Under the pieces are notes generated by a model. That model saw only the letters and a program-made list of their open reading frames with translations. It was not told where the DNA came from and made no database searches. Positions 45,690 to 55,749 of a stretch of 64,000 bases of DNA are shown piece by piece (position 1 is the first letter of the stretch; each line of letters begins with the position of its first letter). Position numbers and translations under genes: made by a program. This DNA is from Prorocentrum cordatum (Eukaryota > Sar > Dinophyceae > Prorocentrales > Prorocentraceae), in the NCBI GenBank assembly GCA_963575745.1, contig CAUYUJ010019353.1, positions 117,809-181,808 of the forward strand, written 5' to 3'.

Positions 45690-46023
45690 CCTGGCGAAGG
45701 ACCCAACAGACCGACAGCGAGCCACGCAGAATGCAGCGCGCAGGCGGCGCCGCGCGAAAGTGCCTGGGAAGTCCTCGCCGACGCGGTCTGGTCACCCCGA
45801 GGGAATCCCATCGACGCGCGGGGGTTGTCCACTGCGACTCTGAGCCAACGGATAGCGCCCCCGTACTGCGTGGCGAGGCGTGCGAAAATGGCGCGATCTG
45901 GGTGAAATCCCCCGACAGGCGCCGGCCATCCTCTGGCGAGAAATCCCGTCGACGAGCTGGGGTCATCCAAGCGTCAGCGACAACCAGCGCGCGCCGCCGG
46001 CTCGTGCGGGGCCGCCCCCCAGG

Positions 46024-47290
46024 TCAAGCCTCGCGGATGAATTCGCTGAAGCCCACCTCTCTGGCGAAGGCCGTCGCCTCCCTCCTGCGCCGCTTCGCGC
46101 GCGCAACAAACTGCCCCAGCTGCTTCCGCAAGCCCTCCGGCGGCCCTGCCAGGAAGAACTCGATGAGCGGCGCCCGCATGAGCAGGGGATCCTCGTGGCG
46201 CGTGTCGCGCGAGAGCAGCGCGTAGAGCTCCAGCCACCAGTCGTCGTCCTCCGTCTCGCCGTTCCCGACCTCGTGGCGGCCGCAGTCCAGGATCACGCCT
46301 TGGCGGCGTCGGTCGAGGGAGCGGCGCGCAAGACAGCCGACGGCCCAGGGCGAGAGTCCACGGGACCGAGGAGGTCCGGCTGCGGACCGCTCGCGTTCGA
46401 AGGGTTCGGCCGTAGACTGCCCGGTGGCGCCGTTCCCCCGCCCCGCCGCCTTCCCGCATGGTGCGCCCCTGGCACGCCACCGCAGTGATGACCCTGCCGT
46501 GTGAAAACGGGAAGCCCGCCCGGGTGACCTTGGAGGTGCGGAAGGTGAACGGCTCCGACGTGCGGGGCTCGATGAACACCAGCGGGCCCGTGAGGTCCCC
46601 CGTGAGGCTGTCGTCGCGGCGCTTCAGGTCGTCCACGAAGGGCGCGCCCGCGTACTTCTCCATGCGCGCCCAGAACCCCTGGGGCGAGCGCTTCAGATAT
46701 ATCCTCTTCTCTCCGTCCCTCTCGGCCCTCTCGACGTCGTCCCGATCCCTAAGGTTCACGATGATGTGCACGATCTGCCCCTCGGCGTCCTTGACGAGGC
46801 CGCTCTTGAGATCCAGCGCCTCCAGGAGCCGGATCCGCATGCCCACGTGCACCGGGAGCAGTCCGTGCATACCACCGGAGTTCTTCGGGCTGGCACAGTT
46901 CATCATCTTGGCGGCGTCCTTCTTGCTCAACGTCGGGGCAGACCTGTCGGCGGCCTGCACGAGGAAGAGGGGCTTCTTCAGGACGTCCGCGTCCCGCTGG
47001 GCACGCATGTTCATCCATCGCGCCACGGTGTCCCAATACGACCCAATCATGTGGCCGTTCTGGAACCTTTCCTCCCGGAGCCGGCGACCATCGGGTTGCA
47101 GCTGCATGGCGTTCCACGTGGCCCCGATGGCCGGAGGGACCTGCTTCCCCGGTTTGCGCAAGAACGCCATGAGACCCCTGAGCTTCGGGTCTTTGAAGCG
47201 GTTGGACGCCTGGAGCTCGAAGCACAGCGGTGCGTTGCAGAAGAGCTTCATCACGGCCTGGTACTCTGGAGCGAGGTTGATGCCATAGCT
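46024..47290 (-). pseudogene. PIF1-like helicase C-terminus of a Helitron
   Basis: A DNA-unwinding helicase fragment. Reading downward from 47290: RFKDPKLRGLMAFLRKPG, HMIGSYWDTVARWMNMRAQ, LPVHVGMRIRLLEALDL with GLVKDAEG, then ITAVACQGRTM, the late PIF1/RecD-type helicase motif. A 151-nt interruption (46299-46449) follows. Then comes VILDCGRHEVGNG and the usual C-terminus WWLELYALLSR ... LLMRAPLIEFFLAGPP ... FSEFIREA, ending at 46024. The Walker A/B part is absent, so it is a truncated copy. The coding sequence is nevertheless well kept on both sides of the interruption. Confidence 0.75.
46299..46449 (-). other. probable GC-AG intron inside the Helitron helicase
   Basis: On the - strand the coding sequence runs to CGGGAAG, is interrupted by GCGGCGGGG ... 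CGCCAAG (151 nt), and resumes with GCGTGATCC. Removal restores the expected run GRTMREGVILDCGRHE in one frame. AAGGCG is repeated at both borders, so the exact junction is ambiguous by a few bases. Non-canonical GC-AG introns bordered by short direct repeats are characteristic of dinoflagellates. Confidence 0.6.
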
Positions 47291-47559
47291 ACGTCGGGTC
47301 CAGAGAGACCGTGGACTGATAGAGAACAAAATTACAAGGTACGGAAGACGCACTTCATATACTGGGGACGCCCTGAGTTGGAAGCAGAAGTGTCAAACCT
47401 GATGCTCTGTCCGTGGATTCGGACCGTGAGATGGAGTGGCCGGGCCCTCAGAAGCGACTTCCACAGCCCATTCTCCAGGGATTGCGCCAACGGTTCCAGC
47501 CACCCGATAGCCACCCAGACGTGCCAACGCATGTGTCACCAGAGTCAAGCTCCCCCCGA

Positions 47560-48668
47560 CCTTCGGTGGAGCTCCCTGTGGGGCCACGAAACGTGTGAGG
47601 GGTGTGCCGAAATGGGCGCGGCGGGCGGCATGCGAGGTCTGCCACTGGGGCCTTCGGTGGAGCTCCCTATGGCGCCACGAAACGTGTGAGGGGTGTGCCG
47701 AAATGGGGTGGCGGCGGCATGCAAACGCAGCCATTTGGGCCTTCGGTGGAGCTCCCTGTGGGGCCACGCAACGTGTGAGGGGTGTGCCAAAATGGGGTGG
47801 CGGCGGCATGCGAACGCAGCCATTTGGGCCTTAGATGGAGCTCCCTATGGGGCCACGAAACGTGTGAGGGGTGTACCAAAATTGGGCGGCGGCGGCATGC
47901 GGACGCAGCCATTTGGGCCTTCGGTGGAGCTCCCCATGGGGCCACGAAACATGTAAGGGGTGGGGTGGCGGCGGCATGCGGACGCAGCCATTTGGGCCTT
48001 AGATGGAACTCCGTATGGGGCCACGAAACGTGTGAGGGGTGTGCCAAAATTGGGCGGCGGCGGCATGCGGACGCAGCCATTTGGGCCTTCGGTGGAGCTC
48101 CCCATGGGGCACGAAACGTGTAAGGGGTGTGCCAAAAATGGGGCGGCGGCGGCATGCGGACGCAGCCATTTGGGCCTTAGATGGAGCTCCCTATGGGGCC
48201 ACGAAACGTGTGAGGGGTGTGCCAAACTTGGGCGGCGGCGGCATGCGGACGCAGCCATTTGGGCCTTCGGTGGAGCTCCCTATGGGGCTACGAAACGTGT
48301 GAGGGGTGTGCCAAAATTGGGTGGCGGCGCAATGCGGACGCAACAATTTGGGCCTTCTGTGGAGCTCCCCATGGGGCCACGAAACGTGTAAGGGGTGTGC
48401 CAAAAATGGGGCGGCGGCGGCATGCGGACGCAGCCATTTGGGCCTTAGATGGAGCTCCCTATGAGGCCACGAAGCGTGTGAGGGGTGTGCCAAAAATGGG
48501 GTGGCGGCGGCATGCGGACGCAGCCATTTGGGCCTTCGGTGGAGCTCCCTATGGGACCACGAAACGTGTGAGGGGTGTGCCAAAATTGGGCGGCGGCGGC
48601 ATGCGGACGCAGCCATTTGGGCCTTCGGTGGAGCTCCCTATGTGGCCACGGAACGTGTGAGGGGTGTG
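47560..48668 (+). repeat. 89-bp minisatellite, direct array
   Basis: About twelve units with an 89-bp period; CTTCGGTGGAGCTCCC-type landmarks lie at 47652, 47741, 47830 and 47919. One unit is 10 bp shorter (47919-47998). Cys/Gly/Trp-rich open frames are artefacts. Same family as 39480-40505, opposite orientation. Confidence 0.92.
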
Positions 48669-48670
48669 CC

Positions 48671-48762
<92 letters not shown>

Positions 48763-48870
48763 GGATGAGGATGAGGATGATGATGATGACCGACAACCAC
48801 GATGTGGATGATGATGATGACGATACTCATGATGATGAGCATGATGAGGATGACGATGATGATGGGAGGA
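48669..48870. repeat. (GAT)n microsatellite
   Basis: ATGATG run with GAGGAT and GACGAT interruptions, followed by a GGAGG tract. Confidence 0.92.
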
Positions 48871-48908
48871 GGGGGGAGGGGGCAGCGGGAGGAGGAACGC
48901 GGGGCACC

Positions 48909-48949
48909 GTCTCTTCAAAACGAGGACCCAACACCACAGGATGGTTGGG
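48909..48949 (-). repeat. 41-bp dispersed motif, copy 3 (inverted)
   Basis: Reverse complement of 39349-39389: GTCTCTTCAAAACGAGGACC ... GGATGGTTGGG. Confidence 0.8.
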
Positions 48950-49074
48950 AAAAAACATGGATCTGGGACGAAGGGCCACCCCCAGGGAGGGGTCGGGACC
49001 TCTGGGCTCCGGGGTGGAAACCATACTGGCGGATTGAAAACGCCACAGCGCCAGTCGAGACGACAGCAGCCCTC

Positions 49075-49260
49075 CCCGGGGCTCTTTTGGGGTTATTTTG
49101 GGGTTCTTTGGGGCTTCTTTTGGGGTGATGTTGGGGTTTTTTGGGGCTTCTTTTGGGGTTATGTCGGGGTTATTTGGGGCTTCTTTTGGGGTTATGTCGG
49201 GGTTCTTTGGGGCCTCTTTTGGGATGATTTTGGGTTCTGTTGAAATGTTAGGGGAGTTAT
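49075..49260. repeat. TTTTGGGGTT / TTCTTTTGGGG array
   Basis: Short G4T-rich units (GGGGTTATTTTGGGG, GGGGCTTCTTTTGGGG). Runs of four Gs at regular spacing could form G-quadruplexes. It is a diverged relative of the CCTCTTGGGGG arrays. Confidence 0.8.
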
Positions 49261-50879
49261 TTTGGATGATTTAGGTTCTTTTGGGCCTACTAAGAACTTC
49301 TGGTTGCCACGGTTTGATCCGCCTCGAAAGACGGGTCCGAACGGACCCGGGATGGGTCCAGGGACGAACCTCGAGCGGATTCGGGCCTGGCAGGAAAGCC
49401 GCCATTATCTCGATTGGCCTTCCTCAGAGAGCAGCAAGGGAGATTGCTCCAAGAAGGCCCCAGAGAGCCCAAGATGGCCTCCAAGACAGTATAAATGTGC
49501 TCTCGGACGGCTCAGGGTTGCCTTTCAGCATGCGAAAGAGGCTCCGAGTTACGTCGGAAGCTCCCAACATTTGTCAAAATTGCGCAACACCCAACTTCCC
49601 ATAAGCAATTCCTCCTCATCGCACCACTTGCCATCATCCATTCCCCGTGCATTTTGCGGCTTCGCGCGCTTACTTTTCTCACGGTGATCCAAGATGCTCC
49701 ACGATGTCCCTCGCCGGGACAAAATGTACACGTCCGAGCGATGTCAAGCAACTCCTTTTCATCGCACCACCAAGCATGTCGATGTGGTGCACCGCGAATG
49801 TCGCCTGAGGCTTCCTGACGACACATGGGAATGGTGCTTGATGTTCCCATCCGCTGTACGGGATGAGCGCGGCCTGTGTTCAGCCATGTGGCTCTCGTCT
49901 CAAACACACATCGTTTGCAACATGCCGGTCCCGTCCCAGCGTCGCGCACATTCGTCTGCAACTGCGCCTGAGACAGCTACACGGATGGATGGCGGCGTCT
50001 TCTGAACAGTGGCCACTTCATTCGGATTTGCTCAGGCAGTTTGTGCCGAGGCAAAGCAGCACACACCAATTATGCAGATGGTTGCGTCTCCTCTTCAAGT
50101 CGGGTCTCTCGCTTGCGACTTCCTCAAACACTGTAGCCTGAAACTTGACATCTGCGCACCATTGACACGGATGGTGGACGGCTCCGTTTCGAAATTGGGC
50201 TCTCGCTGAACATTGCCTTGACTATTTCACCTTGCTCACCAGTGCAAGGATGAAAGGATTTGTGAAAGAAATGTCACGCCCGGGCCTTCGCCTGAGCGAA
50301 ACGGTAGGCTCATCGGGCTCTCGCCGTTCAAGGAAGCGCTGCGCAGGACTCAAGACGAGAGGCATCCGCTGGCAACTACGCCACCACTTTGGTTGTCAAG
50401 CTCAACGGGGCAGCTCAGCTGGCCCTGGTCTGCTCCTCGCAACTCCAGCGAGCCTCTCAGCCTTTCTGCGGCGGGGCCTCCTCGGCGTCTCAGCCAGGCG
50501 TTCGTGAGGGCGGAGACTCTCCCAAGAAACACCTGGCAATGCTCAAGTGCGCATACGCTTCAGACATGCCACGAATGATTTTGCAACCCGTGCTCCCCGT
50601 CATATGCAGTAGAACATCTGAGCGGGACATACACATGTCGCAACCTGACTCGGACTCTTCTTGAGGCACCACCTCGACCCCTTATACTTCCGCATGTCCA
50701 CCCAGCTCTTTCGAGCTGACCCACTGTTCCCCAAGTCCCGGCCAACAATCATAACCTGTAGCACTGAAAATGGAATCGGCGCGGCCAGATACTTCTTTTG
50801 CTAAAGCAAACCGGAGCAGGTCTGAGCAATGCAAAGCACAATGCAACGCACAATGCAAAGCAATGCGAACAATTGATGG
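49261..50879. other. no recognisable gene
   Basis: About 1.6 kb of mixed composition with short open frames only. CCAAGATGGCCTCCAAGA near 49470 is a stray unit of the array family. I see no domain, rRNA or tRNA that I can support. Confidence 0.5.
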
Positions 50880-51340
50880 GACTTGCTGCTTGGATTGGCA
50901 TTGCTTGGCATTGTTTTGCATGGCTTGGCGCTGCGTGGAGTTACTGTCCGCTGCTTTTCGTAAATTGGCGTTGCCTGGCATCGCTTGGCATTGCTTGAAA
51001 TTGACTGGCGTGGCCTGTCATTGCTTGACGTTGCTGGGTATTGCGTGGAATGCCTTGGCATTGATTGGCACTCCTTGGCGTTACGTGGCGTTGCTATTCG
51101 TTGTATGACATTGTTTGGCATTGTTTGGGGTCGTTGCTTGGCAATGCTTGGCATTACTTGGCGTTGCTCTACATTGCTTGGCGTTGCCTGGCATGCCTTT
51201 GCGTTGCCTGGCGCTGCTTGGTCTTACTTGGCATGGCTCGGGTTTGCTTGGCGTTCCCGGGCATTACTTGTCATTGCATTGCGTTGCTTTCCGTTGCTGG
51301 TCGTTGATCAGCGTTGCCTGGCATTGCTCGACACAACGTT
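50880..51340. repeat. TTGCTTGGCA short-period minisatellite
   Basis: Degenerate 9-11-bp units (TTGCTTGGCA, TTGCCTGGCG, TTACTTGGCA). Confidence 0.85.
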
Positions 51341-51525
51341 CGGCAGCCACGGGCAAGCGGGGCAAACCACAAGAGCACTCCGTCTCTGCAGCTCCCGAGG
51401 CGCGAGCTGCGTGCAGACGAGAGCGCGCTCAGCATCAGAAGGGTGACGCTCCTGCATCCGTGGGCCTCGTGGGTAAATGGAAGCGGCCGACATACTGGAC
51501 CTGGAAGGAGGACGACGACTCGTGG

Positions 51526-52076
51526 CCAAGAAGGAGGACGACGACTGGTGGCTGGAGCTCTACGCGCTGCTCTCGCGCCACGCGCCACGAGGATCTCCTG
51601 CTCATGCGGGCGCCGCTCATCGAGTTCTTCCTGGCAGGGCCGCCGGAGGGCTTGCGGAAGCAGCTGGAACAGTTTGCAGCGCGCACGAAGCGGCGCAGGA
51701 GGGAGGCGACGGCCCTCGCCAGAGAGCTGGGCTTCAGCGAATTCATCCGCGAGGCTTGACCTGGGGAGCGGCCCCGCACGAGCCAGCGGCGCGCGCTGGT
51801 TGTCGCTGACGCTTGGATGACCCCAGCTCGTCGTCGGGATTTCTCGCCAGAGGATGACCGGCGCCTGTCGGGGGATTTCACCCAGATCGCGCCATTTTCG
51901 CACGCCTCGCCACGCAGTGCGGGGGCGCTATCCGTTGACTCGGAGTCGCAGTGGACAACCCCCGCGCGTCGATGGGATTCCCTCGGGATGACCAGACCGC
52001 GTCGGCGAGGACTTCCCAGGCACTTTCGCGCGGCGCCGCCTGCGCGCTACATTCTGCGTGGCTCGCTGTCGGTCTG
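51526..52076 (+). mobile_element. Helitron-like 3' fragment, second copy
   Basis: Encodes the helicase C-terminus WWLELYALLSR, then, after a two-base deletion relative to the other copy (near 51578), RHEDLLLMRAPLIEFF and FSEFIREA, with a stop at 51757-51759. The 317-bp 3' sequence follows, ending at GTCGGTCTG. It is the inverted partner of 45704-46245. Confidence 0.72.
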
Positions 52077-52320
52077 GAGGCAAAAACGTCTCCCCTCGTC
52101 TCTCGCTCCTCCTGCTTCCCATCGCTTCTTGACCGCGCGCTTCCCCGTCTCGTTTCTGCCGCTGCTGACCTGCCTTCGACATCTACACGGTGTCTCCGTC
52201 ACCTCTTCCTGCGTGCCTGGGACATACGGGAGCGCCCCGGTGAGATTGGAACACTGCTGTCCCTGGATTGTCCGCGATTGTGCTCTATAGCGTCGTGGGT
52301 CGAGTCCTCCTGTGCATCCG
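52077..52320. other. no recognisable gene
   Basis: Unique-looking flank of the Helitron fragment. Nothing recognised. Confidence 0.5.
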
Positions 52321-52374
52321 AATCCTGACCGAACTGATCTGGATCTTAAATTCGAATTGCCCGAACACATAGTT
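52321..52374 (+). repeat. 54-bp dispersed repeat D, copy 1
   Basis: CCGAACTGATCTGGATCTT ... GAACACATAGTT; copy 2 is at 53775-53829 with about 80 per cent identity. Confidence 0.65.
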
Positions 52375-52519
52375 GCTGCCCCAGAACTAATTGCCAGGGG
52401 GACATGCCAGGATGACGCGACGCGGAACGTCTCAAGGGACGCGCCAAGCGACGTGCCAAGGGACGTGCCATGGGGACGCACCGCGGGACGTGCCAAGGGG
52501 ACGCGCTACGGAACGTGTT

Positions 52520-53050
52520 GGGGACAAGCGTTTCGCTCGAGACATCCTGTCAAAATCCTCCGAATTCCTACGCGCGGGACGCGGCACGCGCGAGACATCT
52601 TCGGAACTCCTGCTAGCGGGACGTGAAAACAAGCATTTCGCCTGAGACATCTCCTGGATTCTGGCCCCCCACGAGGCCCCCGCTCGAGACATCCCCCAAT
52701 TTTGCAAAACCAACATTTCGCTCGAGACATCCTGCCAAAATTCAATAAAATCCCCGCAAAACAAACGAATTACTCGAGACTTCCTCGGAATTCTTGCGAG
52801 CGGGACATGAAAACAAGCATTTCGCCTGAGACATCCTCTGATTTCTAGCCCCCCACGAGGCCCCCGCTCGAGACATCCCCCAATTTTACAAAACCAGCGC
52901 TTCGCTCGAGACATCCTCAACAAATTATAGAACAAGCGTTTCGCTCGAGACGTCCTGTCAAAATCCAAAAAAAATCACAACGGTCGAGACATCCTCAAAA
53001 TTCCTGCGCGCGGGACGCGGCACGCGCGAGACATCCTCGGAATTCCTTCG
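52520..53050. repeat. CGCTCGAGACATCC minisatellite
   Basis: About 13 degenerate units with the core CGAGACATCC at irregular 25-70-bp spacing. Some longer blocks are duplicated (AACAAGCATTTCGCCTGAGA at about 52629 and 52811). Confidence 0.8.
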
Positions 53051-53395
53051 CGCGGGGCGTTTTTCCGCGTCGCGGTCGGGGCTGCAGACCCCCTTATTTG
53101 TCGAGGATTCTGCGAAAAACGCTCCGCACCTTATTTCCTACGAGGGAAAACGGAAGTCTGCGGACCCCGTTGTTTATCGAGGATCCGAAGTGGGGGGCGC
53201 ATTTTCCTCGAGCGGGCACGCACGAAACGCACTTTTTCAATTGAAAATCAGCACTTTACTTCGTTATTTACGCAGAATAATTTCGCCGGCCCCCTTCAAG
53301 TCGAAACCGGAAAGTAAACCAAGTAAAAGAGAACCCTGGGCCCACGCCCTTTCCGGGAAAAATACGTGGTCCCAACTCGGGAAAACCATGTGAGA
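53051..53395. other. no recognisable gene
   Basis: GTCTGCGGACCCC- and TTATTTGTCGAGGAT-type segments occur twice (about 53080 and 53155). Otherwise nothing recognised. Confidence 0.5.
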
Positions 53396-53530
53396 TACCC
53401 CCTTCTGGGCGGCTTGGACACGTAAAAACACGTGGTTTCAGCTCGGGACCACCATGTTAGATACTCCGTGGTGGTTCCAGCTCGGGAACCACCATGTTAG
53501 ATACCCCCTGGGTGGCCTGGACACCCTTGA
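53396..53530. repeat. short tandem repeat ACCACCATGTTAGATAC
   Basis: Two to three copies of CAGCTCGGGAMCACCATGTT followed by AGATACCCC. Confidence 0.7.
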
Positions 53531-53774
53531 AAACATGATCGACCCACGAACCCGGAAAGGGATATAGAAATGTGGAACATGGAAACGTTTCCCAAACACC
53601 AAACTTGGGCGACGGGAAATTACAATGCTCAAGGTAACGATCGTGATGTACCATGCCACGGGTTGTGCTATGCTGTGTCGTGTTGTGCCGTGTTGCGTTG
53701 AGTTCAAATGTGTCATGCCTCGTTGAACTGCGCCGTGCGCTGTTGCATTGTGGATCAAGCCGTCCTTGGCGCCC

Positions 53775-53829
53775 GACTCCTGCCCGAACTGATTTGGATC
53801 TTGAACTCGAGCTGCCTGAACGCATAGTT
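53775..53829 (+). repeat. 54-bp dispersed repeat D, copy 2
   Basis: CCGAACTGATTTGGATCTTG ... GAACGCATAGTT. See 52321-52374. Confidence 0.65.
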
Positions 53830-53867
53830 CGGGCTCGTTGCAGTCGAAACGTGCGGGTCGCTAGACC

Positions 53868-54230
53868 ACCCTCATCATCACCACCACCACCATCATCATC
53901 ATCAGCATCACCGTCATCATCATCATCATCATCATCATCAGCATCAGCAGCATCATCATCATCAGCAGCAACAGCATCGTCATCATCGTCATCAGCATCA
54001 TCACCATGACCATATATTTAACAACAAGACGAAGAAGTATGATAATAATGGTCATAATAATAATCAGCATCACCACCACCACCACCACGTCGTCGCCGTC
54101 GTAGCCTTCGTCATCGTCCTCGTCATCGTCATCGTCACCAGCATCATCATCATCACCATCATCATCGATATCGCCCACATGATCCACATCATTATCATCA
54201 CCATCATCATCACGGTCACCACCATCATAC

Positions 54231-54262
<32 letters not shown>
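53868..54262. repeat. (CAT)n microsatellite, left flank of YR element 2
   Basis: CATCAT/CACCAC run with a short interruption (54005-54065). It ends in pure CAT directly at the boundary of the retrotransposon. The matching run resumes at 63310. Confidence 0.92.
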
Positions 54263-54266
<4 letters not shown>

Positions 54267-54467
54267 ATCCTCCTCGCGCGCGCCCGTTTCTGCCGGACGC
54301 GCGCGCCGCTGAGCCGCAAGACCCAGCAGGGTGGTCGCGCCGGCGGAAACCATGGGCCCTGCCGGCAGACGCCTAGGCAGCCCGAGGCGCAAAGGAGGCG
54401 TCAGACGGGCAAAACGGCGGACGCCTGAAGGCGGGGGCAGCCGCGGGGCAGGCCGCAGCATCAGTCC
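54262..54467 (-). repeat. split direct repeat B2 (element 2)
   Basis: 206 bp, 264 bp away from B1, with few differences. Its outer end is CCTATATCC next to CATCAT. Confidence 0.87.
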
Positions 54468-54482
54468 GGGGGGGCGGGAGGG

Positions 54483-54522
54483 TGCAAGCTGCGGCCGGAG
54501 AGGGGGCGAGGATCAAATGCAT
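54483..54522 (-). repeat. split direct repeat A2 (element 2)
   Basis: About 40 bp, TGCAAGCTGCGGCC to CAAATGCAT on the + strand, identical to 63273-63312. Confidence 0.88.
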
Positions 54523-54525
54523 CCC

Positions 54526-54731
54526 CCTACATCCCCCTCGCGCGCGCCCGTTTCTGCTGGACGCGCGCGCCGCTGAGCCGCAAGACCCAGAAGGGTGGTC
54601 GTGCCGGCGGAAACCATGGGCCCTGCCGGCAGACGCCTAGGCAGCCCGAGGCGAAAAGGAGGCGCCAGACGGGCAAAACGGCTGACGCCTGAAGGCGGGG
54701 GCAGCCGCGGGGCAGGCCGCAGCATCAGTCC
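54526..54731 (-). repeat. split direct repeat B1 (element 2)
   Basis: CCTACATCC ... CAGCATCAGTCC. It matches B2 over 206 bp and then diverges into the recombinase 3' region. Confidence 0.87.
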
Positions 54732-54776
54732 ACAACCACGCCGGGAGGGAGATGGGCTACGCAGGCCCATCACGAC

Positions 54777-55679
54777 TCAGCAAGACCAGCTGCGCCGAGC
54801 TCGGAGATCGGACGAGCGGTGCAGCAGCCAAGGCGCCACTGCACTGAATTGATGAATTACGTCCCGGGCGGAATCAGAAAGGTTGGCTAAAAGCGCGAGG
54901 GCAGCGCATTCTTGGATATAGTATTCAAGAGTGCGGGGAGAACCCCAGCGCCCCAGCCAGCGAAGCTGCTCGAGCGACATGCCTGACATGTAATGGATGG
55001 TGGCGCCTCCCGCGCGCAGGGAGGCGAGAGTTACCCAAAGGCCGTCGCTGAAGGGGGCGCCGAACCACTGCACGAGGAGTTTTACCAAACGGGCAAACTC
55101 GGAGGCGGAGCCGTTGAATATGCGAGACGAGCGCATCGAAGCAGCCGAGGCGCGAAATGTGGAGCAGACATACACGATCAGAGGGTCCGTGATCTTGACA
55201 TGCCCCCGCCGGGCGGCGCGCTTCCTGTTCTTCGGCGCTCGGATCTGCACGAGGACGAGGCCTGGGACACCAAGCTCCGCTGGGGTGAGCAGGTCGAGCC
55301 AGCGGAGGGCAAGCATCTCGCTGGGCCGTAGCATCGCCGAAAAGGCCACAATAAGTAACAGCGAAACGTCCAGCCATCCCCACATCGAGGCGAGAGCCAC
55401 GATCGCACGAAGCAGAGGCAGGGGGAACGGAGCGCGATTGCGGGCTGGGAGCAGGAGCTCCCACGTACGCACAGCATCCCATGCCTCATGCAAATGCCCA
55501 CGCAACGCTCGATTCGCATCGGTGGCCGCCAGAATAGCGAGCGCCAAGTGCGACACAGGGGAGCCGACCTCGTACAACCACTGGCCATAAGCGGCCAAAG
55601 CCGCAGACACTTTGGCCGCGGGCATCTCTAACAAAGATTCGAAACTCCCGCACGATTGGGAGGCAAGCCATCGACTCAA
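54777..55679 (-). CDS. tyrosine recombinase, element 2
   Basis: About 300 residues; the frame has no ATG near its start and opens further upstream to about 55750. The integrase of the element. Box I is AFSAMLRPSEMLALRWLDLL with the Arg in Leu-Arg-Pro-Ser-Glu. A basic hairpin APKNRKRAARRGHVKI follows. Box II is TLASLRAGGATIHYMSG, retaining the Arg (the usual His is absent, as in other members with Ser-Leu-Arg-Ala-Gly-Gly as I recall them). The end is LRWLGRWGSPRTLEYYIQE with the nucleophile Tyr. Unlike element 1, all recognisable catalytic residues except that His are present. It is only about 45 bp from repeat B1. Confidence 0.8.
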   Translation of the reverse strand: MSRWLASQSCGSFESLLEMPAAKVSAALAAYGQWLYEVGSPVSHLALAILAATDANRALRGHLHEAWDAVRTWELLLPARNRAPFPLPLLRAIVALASMWGWLDVSLLLIVAFSAMLRPSEMLALRWLDLLTPAELGVPGLVLVQIRAPKNRKRAARRGHVKITDPLIVYVCSTFRASAASMRSSRIFNGSASEFARLVKLLVQWFGAPFSDGLWVTLASLRAGGATIHYMSGMSLEQLRWLGRWGSPRTLEYYIQECAALALLANLSDSARDVIHQFSAVAPWLLHRSSDLRARRSWSC

Positions 55680-55749
55680 GAAGGATGCGGCGCGATCCCG
55701 CGCGCCGGGCGCGCTCAGGCGGCGAGAGGCGACCGACGCTTGCGAGGTC

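Larger units (their letters stand above)
45704..47290 (-). mobile_element. Helitron-like 3' fragment (helicase C-terminus plus 3' end)
   Basis: Contains the C-terminal part of a PIF1-like helicase (46024-47290) and about 320 bp of 3' non-coding sequence (45704-46023). The non-coding part is nearly identical to 51760-52076 in opposite orientation. Both copies lose similarity right after GTCGGTCTG, which is therefore probably the 3' terminus of the element. GCGGCGCCGC, a perfect palindrome, lies about 45 bp inside the end. Orientation is opposite to the Rep fragment that abuts it. Confidence 0.7.

Noticed and set aside
47700-48670. GCAGCCATTTGGGCCTTCG in the 89-bp array as a spliced-leader relic
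   Set aside because: Only about 14 of 21 positions match, the start and end of the leader do not fit, and the first array units lack the sequence altogether.
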